Notes under the pieces: generated by a model
The model's database searches: none
What the model saw: only the letters and a program-made list of their open reading frames with translations
What the model was told of the DNA's origin: nothing
Position numbers and translations under genes: made by a program
Part shown: piece by piece, positions 31,836 to 41,496 of the stretch
How the letters are laid out: each line of letters begins with the position of its first letter
Numbering within the stretch: position 1 is the stretch's first letter
Source: Prorocentrum cordatum
Lineage: Eukaryota; Sar; Dinophyceae; Prorocentrales; Prorocentraceae
Length of the DNA: 64,000 bases
Direction: 5' to 3'
Assembly (NCBI GenBank): GCA_963575745.1
Contig: CAUYUJ010015760.1
Location: 520,147-584,146 of the forward strand

Positions 31836-32935
31836 ATGGCCGAGCCGGCTTGCGCGGCCGCGGCTGGGGGCTTGCCCCTGGCCTCCGGCCACCCCCGCCC
31901 GCGGGGGTGGGGATGGAGGTCGGCCCCCCCTCCTCCCCCGCGCCCGCCGGGCCGTGCCCCCGGGCGCCCCTGCCCGCGCCGCCGGCGCGGCCCGTTGGCT
32001 TGCGGAGTCGCCCGCGGCCCGCCGCCGCCGCCAGCGGCGCGCGGCCGCCTGTCGCCGCGCGGCGCCGCCCCCGGAGCTGGCGCCGCGGGCTGCCGCGGCG
32101 GCCGCCGGGGCGCCCCCGGCCGCGGCCGCCGCTGCCCCTCGGGCCGCCGCGGCGGCCGCCTGCGTCGCCGCCGCCGCCGCCGGCGAGGCCGCGGCCGCCG
32201 CGGGCCACTGGGTGGCCGTGGCGGCCCTGGCCCGCGCCGCCAGCCTCGCCGCCGGGGCTGCCGGCAGCGGCGCCGCGGCCGCGGCGGCGCCTGCCTCGGC
32301 CGGCCGCGCGGCGACCGCGGCGCCGGCCGCGCCTGGCACGTTCTTCCAGGACGAGGGCGGCGCGGGGGAGGCGGTCGAGAGCGAGTTGGGCGCGCAAGAC
32401 TCTGTGGGCTCCTGGGACCCCGCTGGTTTCGCATCGGATGGCAGCACGGACGATTTCGCCCGCCGACGCCAGATGGAACCGAAGCACGGCCTTGTGAGCA
32501 TGTTGGCGACTATGGGCTACATCACCCCTGACATCATTGGCAAGCTGCCGGGGTTCCCGTCGCCGTCCAAGGGCCTCGCGGTCGAGGACGTCCTGAGCGG
32601 CTTCGGCACCCTCTCCAGGATTCCCGCGACGGGCTGGGAGCAAATCGTGGCTTATTGCGCGTTCTGCGAGCTGTTCCAGGACCTGGCGCCGACGCCGCGG
32701 CGGGCGACTTCGCCTGGAAGGTGCTGACGTCCAGCGACGCCGCAGCCAAGCGGTCGAAGTTGGAGGCTGAGATCGCCATCGTTCCCTCGACCACGATTGC
32801 GATCGTCGGCACGTTCGTTCGGGAGGCGGTCAAGAGCATGCTGTGCGCGCAGGGCCCGGTGGACTTCTGGGATCCCGCTGGGTGCGCCGACTACTGTTGG
32901 GACGGCATCTGGGAGTTTACACGGTGAGATTGTGC
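31836..32935 (+). pseudogene. Retroposed light-harvesting (chlorophyll a/c-binding) polyprotein fragment
   Basis: Begins at the ATG after the spliced-leader relics with an extremely GC-rich, Ala/Arg-rich region to about 32340, through which the frame changes. Then one LHC unit: SWDPAGF (32410), ARRRQMEPKHGLVSMLATMG (32460-32520, helix B, with the E-x2-H-G chlorophyll-ligand region), LPGFPSPSKGLAVED, GWEQIVAYCAFCELF (32632-32676). A 7-base deletion relative to the second copy at 38148 shifts the frame, after which GDFAWKVLTSS and KRSKLEAEIA (helix C) follow, then VDFWDPAGCAD, the start of the next polyprotein unit, broken off at about 32885. LHC proteins bind chlorophyll and peridinin in the thylakoid. 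Helix C lacks the usual N-G-R-L, so pigment binding would be impaired. Confidence 0.7.
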
Positions 32936-33231
32936 AGTGGGCGGCGACACGGCTGGCCATGCGGATTGTGCATGCAGATTCTGCGTGCATGCGGATTGTG
33001 GCGATACGGATGGCCACGCGGAATTCATTATTGTACATATTCACGACGGAGGAGGAAGACCACGAGGAGAGGGGGGAGTACGACGACTGCGTTTTGGATG
33101 GCACTGTGTGAGCTAGTACGTCAGTGGATTGGGATGGCGTGCCGAGTACTGTTGGGACGGTATCTGGGAGTCTACGCGGTGAGATTATGCAGTGGACGGC
33201 GACACGGATTCTGCGTGCATACAGATTGTGG
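32885..33231 (+). repeat. Direct repeat interrupting the LHC unit
   Basis: 32888-33000 and 33143-33231 share TACTGTTGGGACGG, ATCTGGGAGT, CGGTGAGATT and ATTCTGCGTGCAT; the first copy has about 25 extra bases. The offset is 255 bp. It lies between the broken LHC unit and the LINE. Confidence 0.75.
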
Positions 33232-33335
33232 CCCTATGCTGGACGGCGTATCGGGGGGGCTAACAGGCCGGGCCCGCCTCCCAGGAGTCCACCAGATCTG
33301 TCCACGCTGGATCTTTACAATCCCAATGGGGTGCA

Positions 33336-33780
33336 ATGGCGGTGCAGATATTTGTTGGCACTGGAAGGAGACCCCTCATCATCTGCGCTGTATACGGCCA
33401 CTCCGGCGCCAAATGGGAGCCGCAGAAGAAGAAGCTAACGCTGGACCTCCTGGCGGCTGTCGTGAAGGACGCGGTGATGCGAGGGGGGGTTGCTGCACTC
33501 ATAGCTGGGGATATCAATCTTGAGCTAGCAGATATACCTGACTATGTCCACAAGATGACCCAGGCGGGATGGCATGATGCAGCGAAGTGGGGGCTTGGAG
33601 GCCTGGACGAGACGCCTACGCGCCTTAAGGGCAAACGCGGATCTCGGATAGAGATTGGGCTCTCGCCAACAAGACCTGTTCGACCATGTTGCGGGGCTAC
33701 TCGGTGCAGAACGGCCTCCGGGAGCGCGAGCACCAGTTCGTCCGCCTCACGCTGTCGCTGCCTGTGGCCGCGCAGGTATA
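33336..33780 (+). pseudogene. LINE apurinic-type endonuclease remnant
   Basis: Frame 33336 gives PLIICAVYGHSGAKWEPQKK, VAALIAGDINLELADIPDY (the G-D-[IF]-N metal-binding block of APE-type endonucleases, near 33504) and AGWHDAAKWGLG. A one-base shift at about 33660 continues as LANKTCSTMLRGYSVQNGLR and REREHQFVRLTLSLPVAAQV to a stop near 33780. The N-terminal half of the nuclease is missing or unreadable. The enzyme nicks target DNA to prime reverse transcription. Confidence 0.65.
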
Positions 33781-33796
33781 GTGCCAGTCCAAGAGC

Positions 33797-36099
33797 ATGG
33801 GTCCGAAGGGGGAGCGCGGCGCTCCTGGGCCAGACCATGTGCCTCCAGAGCTGGACGGTGATCCTGCTATACCGCTCTTGCTGCAGCAGGGCAAGGTCGA
33901 TGCAGCCATGGCTAGATGGTGCCGGCGCGCAGAGGGCCGACTTCGTATTATACCGCGCCTAGACGGCAGCTGTGCGCCAGGCAACGGTCGTGGGAAGGCG
34001 CGAACTTGGAAGCTATGTGTACACCCGCCGGAGACGCGATCGGTTGGGGCGCACGGCTCCGCTGCAACCACCACCGGCCGCCAGTTGGCCACAGCCATCC
34101 AGAGGTGCAACGAGCTCTTGCGCATGGGCTCCTTTGGGACACGGGCGGACCGCACCTGGGAGAACCTGCTGCAGGGTCTGCGGGGCGCTGCCGGCCCTCT
34201 CTCTGCTGAGACGCAGAGTCTGCTGGAGACGCTCTCTGGGGGGCCGCTTACCTTGGCGCACACGGAGAAGGTGCTCAAGCTACTGGTGGCGGAGTACAGG
34301 GCGCATGAGCAGAAGGAGCGCAAGAGCCGGGTTGACGCCTGGAAGCGAAGGCTGCAGGCCTCCGCTGCGGCAGCTCACAAGTGGGTCAAGGGCGGAGCCC
34401 AGCCGGCGAAAGAGGCAATGAAGCTGCCTGGCGGGGTCTTCACTGCTGACAGGCAGGAGTAGCTTGCCGCAGTGCTCAGAGAGTGGTTGCCTATACTGCA
34501 CATGTACAAAGACAGCCCAGAGGACCCGGCAGCCTTCCCACGCTTTTTCCAGCCCCACCTGCGCTCCGCAGAGATGCAGCTCTGGCCCCTGCGTTGGGGC
34601 GACCTGGCACAGGCAGCGTGCGAGACCCAGGCCTCCGCTTGCAGCTCGGACCAGTGGCGACCCGTGGAGCTGCGCGCACTAGGAATTTGGTGCCTTCAGA
34701 TATTCGAGGATTTGGCGTTGATCCTCAACTACGTCGAGGAGACTGGACACTGGCCGCGCGAGCTGACCAAGGCGTACGTCGCTCTGGCCCCCAAGGACGA
34801 CGCGCTGGAGGAGCCGCAGCCCACGGGCTTTCGCCTTATCAGCGTCTTGAGCGCTGTTTACCGCCTCTGGTCGAAGGTGAGGTTTGCGGAGACTCTGGGG
34901 TGGCAAGAAGGGTGGTGCCCTGACGAGATGTGGGGTTGCAGGCGACACCGTGGAAGAGAGACCATGGCGATGGCCATCGCGCTGGACCTGGAGTCTGCAG
35001 CTTACGGTGGCGGCAAGCACGTGGCCGGCGTTTCCTATGATTTCAAGAAAGCCGTTGACCTCATTCCTATTGAGATCATGCTTCAGGTCTTGGAGGCACG
35101 GGACTGCACGAGAGGCTACTGCGGCCTCTGCGCGCTATGTACACTGACCTGCGCCGCGTCTTCAAACTGGGGGGATCAGTAGGAGAGTGGTTCCAGGCGT
35201 TCAACGTAATCATCCAGGGGGACGCTTTGTCGATGATCGCGCTGAACAGCATCGCCAGCTGCATTCTGGAGACTTCTGGCGCGCGCGCGGCGGAAGGGGC
35301 CACGGAGCGCTCCTACGCCGACGACATCTCAGCAGCGACGGTCGCGGAGACGCCAGAGGCAGCAAAGGAGGAGGTCAGGCGATTTCACGGCATCGTTCGC
35401 GCCTTCACCTGGGCGGAGGGCGGCGAGATCAACCTCGAGAAATGCTTCGCCGTTGGCGATGACTGTGCTCGCGGTGTTCTGGGGGATGAAGTGCGCCGCT
35501 TTCGACAGTTTGAAATCGTCGGCGGTTCTTTTGCAGCGCGCGAGAGCGCAGATGCTGAGACAGAGCTCGAACTGCAGCGGCTGGCGAAGTGGAAGCTTAC
35601 TCTGGGCAGAATCCGGCACGTCCCGAGGTCTTGGCGAGACCGGGCGCGGATGATGCAGGCCGCGCAAGCGCGGGCCTTCTTCGCGCAAGGCACCCGCGCA
35701 ATGGTCGCCGATGTGGAAGGTAGGCCGCTACTCCTTGAGCCCACTGGTCACTTTCGTGCTGCTCGCCCCGGCGCAGCTCGACGCGGAGTTCGGTGCCGTC
35801 TACGAAGGCCTCAGAGCGGTCATGCGGGCGATGCGCGTTCCTGCGCTGGCGACGACGCTCAAGGAGCGCTTTGGCAGCGTGCCGACCGCCCGGCGGGATG
35901 GCCCAACCTTGCGTCTGCGCGTGCTTCGCCGTTCTGGTGCTTTTGGGCCCCTTGTCGGCAGGCTCCTGGGCGGTGCCGTGACGGACAAGCAGACGGAGGG
36001 CGAGTGGCTGCGCGACTTGCGGGATGCGTGGAGACGCGCCCTCTGGCAGCGCTTGGTGAAGGAGCGGGGGCGCCAGTACGGAGGCGCCGAGGACGTTGA
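33797..36099 (+). pseudogene. LINE reverse transcriptase
   Basis: 33797-34462 is a linker ending in a stop after FTADRQE. 34472-35182 carries the RT fingers: LTKAYVALAPKDD, PTGFRLISVLSAVYRLW, GWQEGWCPDEMWGCR, VAGVSYDFKKAVDLIP (motif A Asp). A shift near 35130 moves to frame 35137, with VIIQGDALSMIALNSI (motif B) and RSYADDISAATV at 35311-35345, the intact Y-A-D-D catalytic pair, then GGEINLEKCFAV. The catalytic residues are conserved although the frame is broken. LINE RT copies element RNA at the nicked target. Confidence 0.8.
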
Positions 36100-36985
36100 C
36101 CGAGTGCGCACAATGATCTTGCACGACCGGCTCCAGGAGCAGGCGTCTGCGGATGAGGAGGCCCAAGAGGAGGAGGCTGCAGAGGCCCGGGCCAAGCTGG
36201 GCGCACTCCGGCGGACACTTGCAGGCGGGCTCCTCACCAACGAGCGCGTGGGGAGGCACAAGAAGGAGGGATCCTTGGCCTGTGCCTGCGGCGCTCCGGA
36301 GGCGACGGTGGAGCACGTTACGTGGGAATGCAGCCAGCACGAGCCCGCGCGACAGCGTCTGCTGGCGGAGCTGCCAAGAATCACCTCTCTGGCATTGCAC
36401 GAGATATGCGGGGATCATCCCTGCCAGCAGCCCGCTGACGCAGCGCCAGTCGGTCCTGCTGCAAACCTTCATGCTGACAGTGCGGAGGGATCAGGTGCAG
36501 CGCTGGCACCGAGGAGACGACCTCCTGCAGGTGGCAGATCCCGAGGCACCGGCGCCGGCTGAACAGGAGGGCGCCGCAGCTGCAGCTCTGCAGGGGCACG
36601 CCGAGAACGGGCACCACCTCGAACGTCGGGTGGGCGCCGACGGCCTGCGGTGCCGGAAGTGCGGAAAGTTCGTCCAGAGGACGCAGCACGTCCGCCTCAA
36701 AATCACGGGCCGCCGCTGTGAGTTCCCAGATCTCCCGCCGGAGCGCTGGCTCCAGCGCGAGGGGCAGCGCCAGGCGGAGAGTCGCCTGGACCAGTTGTGG
36801 CGGGACACGGAGGAGCGCTACAACAAGGGCGGGCACGTCGACGTGGAACAGGCGGACCGGCAAGGTGGCCGGAGCAGCCGATGAGGGCTGGATCGAGTGT
36901 GCCGCCTGTGGGAGCAAGTGGCGCTGGGCTTATAGATGCAATAACTTGCCGCGCACACTGTGCCGCTCTGGGAGCAGGCCCAGCT
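35711..36985 (+). pseudogene. LINE C-terminal region with zinc-finger-like motifs
   Basis: Frame 35711 reads LVTFVLLAPAQLDAEFGA and a helical Glu/Ala-rich stretch to ACACGAPEATVEHVTWECSQ (36286-36345; C-x-C ... H-x4-C, the usual cysteine/histidine motif near LINE C-termini). After shifts, LRCRKCGKFVQRTQHVRLKI (36645-36705) and ECAACGSKWRWAYRCNNLP (36895-36950) add further paired cysteines. These probably bind nucleic acid. Confidence 0.6.
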
Positions 36986-39599
36986 AGCAGCTGCAGCCAG
37001 ACAACGACACCAGCAGCGCCAGCGCCAGCACAAGCACCAGCACCATCACCACAACCAGCTCCAGCACCACCAGCGGCCCCAGCACCAGGAAGAGGAGGCA
37101 GCAGCCAGACAACGACACCAGCAGCGCCAGCACCAGCACAAGCACCAGCACCAGCACCACAACCAGCTCCAGCACCACCAGCGGCCCCAGCACCAGGAAG
37201 AGGAGGACGAGGAAGAGGTCGAGGAGGAGGGCGGGCCAATGGCAGTAAAGATGGAGGAGGTAGAGGGAAGCCCAAGAGAGGAGGCACAGGAGGTGGACAA
37301 AGAAGAGCAGCACCATCACCAGCACCACAACCAGCTCCAGCACCACCAGCGGCCCCAGCACCAGGAAGAGGAGGCAGCAGCCAGACAACGACACCAGCAG
37401 CGCCAGCACAAGCACCAGCACCAGCACCAGCACCACAACCAGCTCCAGCGCCACCGGCGGCCCCAGCACGAGGAAGAGGAGGACGAGGAAGAGGTCGAGG
37501 AGGAGGGCGGGCCGATGGCAGTGAAGGAGGCAAAGGCGGAGGAGGCCAAAATGGAGGAGGTAGAGGGAAGCCCAAGTGAGGACGAGGAGGAGGTCCAGGA
37601 GGAGGGCGGGCCAATGGCAGTAAAGGAGCCACAGGCGGAGGAGACCAAGATGGAGGAGGTAGAGGGAAGCCCAAAGGAGGAGGCGCAGGAGGTGGACAAA
37701 GAAGAGCAGCAGCACCAGCCCCCCCAGCAGCAGCTTCAGCAGCGGCAGCTTCATCTTCTGGGAAGAGTATTGGGAGGAGGGGGCGTGGCATCGTCATCCC
37801 GAAGCGGGGCGAGGGCTAGGTGCGCGTGGTCGTGGAGCCCTCAGGCTGCGAGCCTGTTTGCTCAGACACGCACCAGCTTCTGGGATCCCGCTGGGTTCGG
37901 AGCGGATGGCAGCGTGGGCAATTCCGCCCGCCGGGGCCAGATAGAGCTGAAGCGCGGCTTCGTGAGCATGGTGGCGACTATGGGCTCCATCACCCCAGAG
38001 ATCGCTGGCAAGCTGCCGGGGTTCCTGTCACCGCCCAAGGGCCTCGCCTTCAAGGGCGCCCTGAACGACCTCAGCGCCATTTCCGAAGTCCCCGCGGCAG
38101 GCTTGGGGCGAATCGTGGCCTACTGTGCGCTCTGCGAGCTGTTCCAGGACCAGTCTGCTGGCGCCGACGCCTCGGCGGGCGACTTCGATTGGGAGGTGCT
38201 GACGGCCAGCGAATCCGCAGTGAGGCGGTCGAAGCTGGCGGCTGGGATCGCCAACTTTCGCTTGGCCATCATGGCGGTCATCGGCATGCTCTTCCAGGCT
38301 TTGGAAGGCGCCCCTCCTCCTCCTTTTACCTCTCCCGTCACGGGACCAGGAATTCAGAATTTTGAAGCGGATCCTGCCGTGGTGACCGGGGCGACGGACG
38401 TCCATCCCGAGGATCCTGCCACAGTTGAAATGAGGCGCGCTATGCCAGAAGGGACCGCGGTTTCGGTATTATCGAATCTCCAGGGTGAAATGGGGCCCGT
38501 TAGGCCAGATGCAAATCGCGGCGTCTCGAGCCCCAGCCCTTTCCCCGACGACCGCCCAGAGCGCGGACCACCTCAGCGCCCCGTGAAGACGACAGACGAC
38601 CATTCGGAGGATCCCGCCACCGCTGAAATGGGACCCGTTAGGCCAGAAGGGAGCGTGGTTTCGATGCTATCGAATTTGGAACACGGACCACCTCGACTTC
38701 CCGTGACGACGACAGACGACCATCCGGAGGATCCTGCCACGGCTGAAATGGGGCTCGCAAGGCCAGAAGGGAACGCGATTTCGATATTATCGAATCTCCC
38801 AGGCGAAATGGGGCCCGTCAGGCCAGATGCAAACCGTGGTGTCTCAAGCCCCAACCCCCTCCCCGACGACCACCTTGAGCACGGACCACCTCGACGCCCA
38901 GTGACGACGACAGACGACCATCTGGAGGGCGAACAAGGAAGACGCGACGCTTATCCCCGCAATGGGAGCTACGACCCCGCCACGAGACCGCGCCCTGGAC
39001 CGGACCGTGGTGACGTTGACGAACCCCCAGTCCCGATGGACAATGCAGAACCGCCGCTCTGTCCACCTGGCGCGGCGATCCTGAGCCATCACGCCACAGC
39101 AGAAGCGCCGCGCCCACTCGGCGACCCAGCAGAACCCTCAGGGCAGGGCGACTTCTCCCCAATGAACGTGAACGCCCCCCCCCCCCCCCCCTCGGCCCAC
39201 CCAGCCCAGTGCCTCGCAGCAGTAGCCTCAGTAAGCCAACCGCTGAGGCCAGGGAGGCGACCAGCACTCGAGGAGACCTCGAACTGCCGATCGACGGGGG
39301 GCCAGGGGCAGGTAGGAATGCCTTCAGCGAACCCGTGTCCTCAGCCGTGGCCGAAGTCGGGGGCTGCCGCGACAGCCCTGACCCGGGCTTCGCCCTGGCC
39401 ACACAAGCAGGTACACGGCCGTCTGCCGCCGCATCCCAGTGCCCGAGCCAGCAGACCTTCTAGAGAAGCTGGGCCCGGTAGGAACAACGGACCAGCCTTG
39501 CAGAGGCAGGACAACGAGGCCATCCGCCAGCTTGTCGACAGAAACCCTTTCGCGCCCATTCGCCCTCCCCCCTGGCAGCGCGTCTGCCCGAGCGGATAG
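36960..39599 (+). CDS. 2.6-kb open frame: His/Gln tract, LHC unit, novel tandem repeats, Pro-rich tail
   Basis: Open without a stop for 2.6 kb; the first ATG in frame is 37239 (MAVKMEEVEGSPREE). 36990-37740 is His/Gln/Glu-coding repeat DNA. 37870-38320 is an LHC unit: SFWDPAGFGADGSVGNSARR, IELKRGFVSMVATMG (helix B), LPGFLSPPKGLAFK, RIVAYCALCELFQD, AVRRSKLAAGIANFRLAIMA (helix C). It keeps the pigment-helix layout better than the copy at 32.4 kb, but R replaces the H of E-L-K-H-G-R. From 38400 a repeat of EDPATAEMGPVRPEG and ILSNLPGEMGPVRPDANRG blocks follows, then a Pro-rich tail to 39599. Whether this is one real gene is uncertain; the His/Gln part is likely spurious, whereas the LHC plus repeats may be a chimeric gene. 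Confidence 0.4.
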   Translation: MPLWEQAQLAAAARQRHQQRQRQHKHQHHHHNQLQHHQRPQHQEEEAAARQRHQQRQHQHKHQHQHHNQLQHHQRPQHQEEEDEEEVEEEGGPMAVKMEEVEGSPREEAQEVDKEEQHHHQHHNQLQHHQRPQHQEEEAAARQRHQQRQHKHQHQHQHHNQLQRHRRPQHEEEEDEEEVEEEGGPMAVKEAKAEEAKMEEVEGSPSEDEEEVQEEGGPMAVKEPQAEETKMEEVEGSPKEEAQEVDKEEQQHQPPQQQLQQRQLHLLGRVLGGGGVASSSRSGARARCAWSWSPQAASLFAQTRTSFWDPAGFGADGSVGNSARRGQIELKRGFVSMVATMGSITPEIAGKLPGFLSPPKGLAFKGALNDLSAISEVPAAGLGRIVAYCALCELFQDQSAGADASAGDFDWEVLTASESAVRRSKLAAGIANFRLAIMAVIGMLFQALEGAPPPPFTSPVTGPGIQNFEADPAVVTGATDVHPEDPATVEMRRAMPEGTAVSVLSNLQGEMGPVRPDANRGVSSPSPFPDDRPERGPPQRPVKTTDDHSEDPATAEMGPVRPEGSVVSMLSNLEHGPPRLPVTTTDDHPEDPATAEMGLARPEGNAISILSNLPGEMGPVRPDANRGVSSPNPLPDDHLEHGPPRRPVTTTDDHLEGEQGRRDAYPRNGSYDPATRPRPGPDRGDVDEPPVPMDNAEPPLCPPGAAILSHHATAEAPRPLGDPAEPSGQGDFSPMNVNAPPPPPSAHPAQCLAAVASVSQPLRPGRRPALEETSNCRSTGGQGQVGMPSANPCPQPWPKSGAAATALTRASPWPHKQVHGRLPPHPSARASRPSREAGPGRNNGPALQRQDNEAIRQLVDRNPFAPIRPPPWQRVCPSG
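36990..37740 (+). repeat. CAGCAC/GGAGGA-rich repeat tract
   Basis: Blocks starting AGCCAGACAACGACACCAGC recur at 36997, 37102 and 37380, and GAGGGAAGCCCAA recurs near 37263, 37563 and 37663. All three forward frames are nearly open, giving His/Gln-, Pro/Ala- or Ser/Thr-rich peptides. Confidence 0.85.
38409..38935 (+). repeat. In-frame tandem repeats after the LHC unit
   Basis: GAGGATCC-TGCCAC starts at 38409, 38607 and 38727 (spacings 198 and 120 bp, both multiples of three). The first and third units are full-length with GGCGAAATGGGGCCCGT and GATGCAAA; the second lacks the middle. Unit sizes preserve the reading frame. Confidence 0.85.
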
Positions 39600-39615
39600 C
39601 GAGCCGCATCCGCCC

Positions 39616-40533
39616 CCTCTCGACGCGGGGGCCTCGTCGGGGGTGGCGACGGACGCCCCGAAGGGACCGGTGCCCGACGACGCGCCTGCGACGGGAGCTA
39701 CCTGCAGCGCCCCCAAATCTGGCTATCGCCTCGCGGTTACAGATGGGGGCGCGCCCAGGCACAGGTCCGTTGGCGAACGCCATCGAGAGGGGCCTGCCCC
39801 CGCACGCCGCAGGGCAGCGCCCCTCTCTGCCCCAGCCGCCGGAGGCGATCTGGCCCCTGCCTGGAGGCCAACCGCGCGGCCCGCCCCGACACGCATGGCC
39901 TCGCCAGGCGTTGCCGGCCGAGCAGCCGCCGTAGCGCGCGAAGCCATGGGCGTCTCTGGCGGCGGGCCCAGCCAGGCGGGGCTTTCGCAGAGGAGCAAGC
40001 GAGAGCAGCATGGGGGGCAGGATCCTGACGAGCCCGACGATAAGGGCGCGGCTGTCGCCCGCGGGGAGGGCGCGGAAGCGGCGCCGGCACAGGGATCGGA
40101 GCAGGGGCACGAATTGGCAACCATCCACTGCCACTCTCCCATGGCCGGCTCTCAGCACCCTGGCCCTTACCTCCCAGGCAGCGGCGCGGGCTCGAGCACC
40201 GAAGAACGGCGACGGCCGCAACGGTCCTCCAACGCGTTCGCCTGGCAACGGATGGAGGCCCGGCCTTGCCCTGGCGACTGGCGGCTTCCCTGTTCCCCTT
40301 CCGCCCCTGTGTCGAAGCCCGGCCCCTGGCGACGCCGACGCCGCTGGCGGGCCCGGCGCGCGGCTAGCGACAGGCGGCGGACGCAGCAGCAGCAGCAGCA
40401 GCAGAGGCAGAAGCAGCAGCAGCAGCAGCCGCCGCTCCAAGGACCCCCCGCCGACTACCCCGCCACGGGAAGCGGGGCCCGGCGTGCGCCAAGGGTCCGA
40501 ACCTTTGGACCCCGACACGGGACATTTAAATAA
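39616..40533 (+). CDS. Hypothetical low-complexity frame with Gln tract
   Basis: Open region of Ala/Pro/Arg-rich sequence with a poly-Gln tract (CAG repeats at 40384-40432), running to a stop just inside the outer B repeat of the next element. No domain was recognised. GC-rich DNA keeps several frames open here, so coding status is doubtful; it may be 3' sequence of the LHC chimera after a frame change near 39450-39600. Confidence 0.2.
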   Translation, partial: PLDAGASSGVATDAPKGPVPDDAPATGATCSAPKSGYRLAVTDGGAPRHRSVGERHREGPAPARRRAAPLSAPAAGGDLAPAWRPTARPAPTRMASPGVAGRAAAVAREAMGVSGGGPSQAGLSQRSKREQHGGQDPDEPDDKGAAVARGEGAEAAPAQGSEQGHELATIHCHSPMAGSQHPGPYLPGSGAGSSTEERRRPQRSSNAFAWQRMEARPCPGDWRLPCSPSAPVSKPGPWRRRRRWRARRAASDRRRTQQQQQQQRQKQQQQQPPLQGPPADYPATGSGARRAPRVRTFGPRHGTFK

Positions 40534-40828
40534 GCTGTGCTGGGGACCCTAAGTGCCAGAGCTTGGGGGCAGACGGCAGCGGCCGAAAGGCCTGGCGAAT
40601 AAAAAGTCAAGGACACACAGAGCTTAAATATCCGACACAGCAACAGCAGATGAGAGCGACCACATTACAAGCACGAGCAAAAGCGAGGGGTCACCGCCCC
40701 AAGTGCAATTCAGAGCACTCGTCCACATCATGCTGAAACCAGCCCTCCTCGAAGAGGGACCACAGGTACCTGACTTTCATGGGCCCTCAAGGGCCGACCA
40801 AGCACAACAAAATGAGAGTGCAAACCCC
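40525..40828 (-). repeat. Split direct repeat B, terminal copy
   Basis: 304 bp terminal copy of B, offset 447 bp from the inner copy. Forms the 3' boundary of the minus-strand element. Confidence 0.95.
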
Positions 40829-40850
40829 TCACAGGGAGGGGGGGTCTGGG

Positions 40851-40970
40851 GCCGAAACTTGAGCGGCGGCGAAGCCGAGGCGGACGAGGCCGAGGACGAG
40901 GACAAGAGGGAGAGGGACGGCACAAGAGGGGGAGCACTAGCAATGTAAAAGTGCGTTTAGTAAAACAAGT
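40851..40970 (-). repeat. Split direct repeat A, internal 3' copy
   Basis: Second A copy, lying between the two B copies. In YR retrotransposons this layout lets a circular intermediate be rebuilt with one full A-B junction. Confidence 0.95.
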
Positions 40971-40971
40971 G

Positions 40972-41275
40972 TTTAAATAAGCTGCGCTGGGGACCCTAAG
41001 TGCCAGAGCTTGGGGGCAGACGGCAGCGGCCGAAAGGCCTGGCGAATAAAAAGTCAAGGACACACAGAGCGTGAATATCCGACACAGCAACAGCAGATGA
41101 GAGCGACCACATTACAAGCACGAGCAAAAGCGAGGGGTCACCGCCCCAAGTACAATTCAGAGCACTCGCCCACATCATGCTGAAACCAGCCCTCCTCGAG
41201 GAGGGACCACAGGTACCTGACCTTCATGGGCCCTCAAGGGCCGACCAAGCACAACAAAATGAGAGTGCAAACCCC
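40972..41275 (-). repeat. Split direct repeat B, inner copy
   Basis: 304 bp, matching 40525-40828 at 297 positions. Starts (plus strand) TTTAAATAAGCTGCGCTGGG and ends GAGAGTGCAAACCCC. Confidence 0.95.
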
Positions 41276-41496
41276 GCAAAAGCCAACGCGCCCCTTCTGG
41301 CCGAAGGGCCTGCATTCAGGATTTTGAAATCAGCACCGCAGGCAGAGGGAGGGAGGGAGGGGATAGAAAAATACAAGTATTAGATTCAAAAATTAACCCC
41401 CCCCAGCTTTGGCACGGATCCCCAGGTTAATTGCTAGCTCAAAAAACGCACTTCGAAATCCAACATCTCACAGACAAGTGAAGAGGGTAGGTGAGG

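Larger units (their letters stand above)
33240..36985 (+). mobile_element. LINE (non-LTR retrotransposon), degenerate
   Basis: Endonuclease, then reverse transcriptase, then cysteine-rich C-terminus, in plus orientation and without terminal repeats, as in LINEs. The element sits between two LHC segments (31836-32935 and 37860-38340), which suggests insertion into, or next to, an LHC polyprotein locus. Each domain is in a different frame; at least five frame changes are present. No poly(A) tail or target-site duplication was recognised at 36985; instead a His/Gln-coding low-complexity tract follows. Confidence 0.8.

Noticed and set aside
31691-32643. Several 200-270-residue Ala/Arg/Pro-rich frames on both strands
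   Set aside because: The DNA here is extremely GC-rich and lacks stops by composition; only the LHC-matching frame from about 32380 is supported.
36797-37797. Pro/Ala-rich RGG-like frame and minus-strand Leu/Val-rich frames in the CAGCAC tract
   Set aside because: Alternative frames of low-complexity repeat DNA; no sign of selection on one frame.
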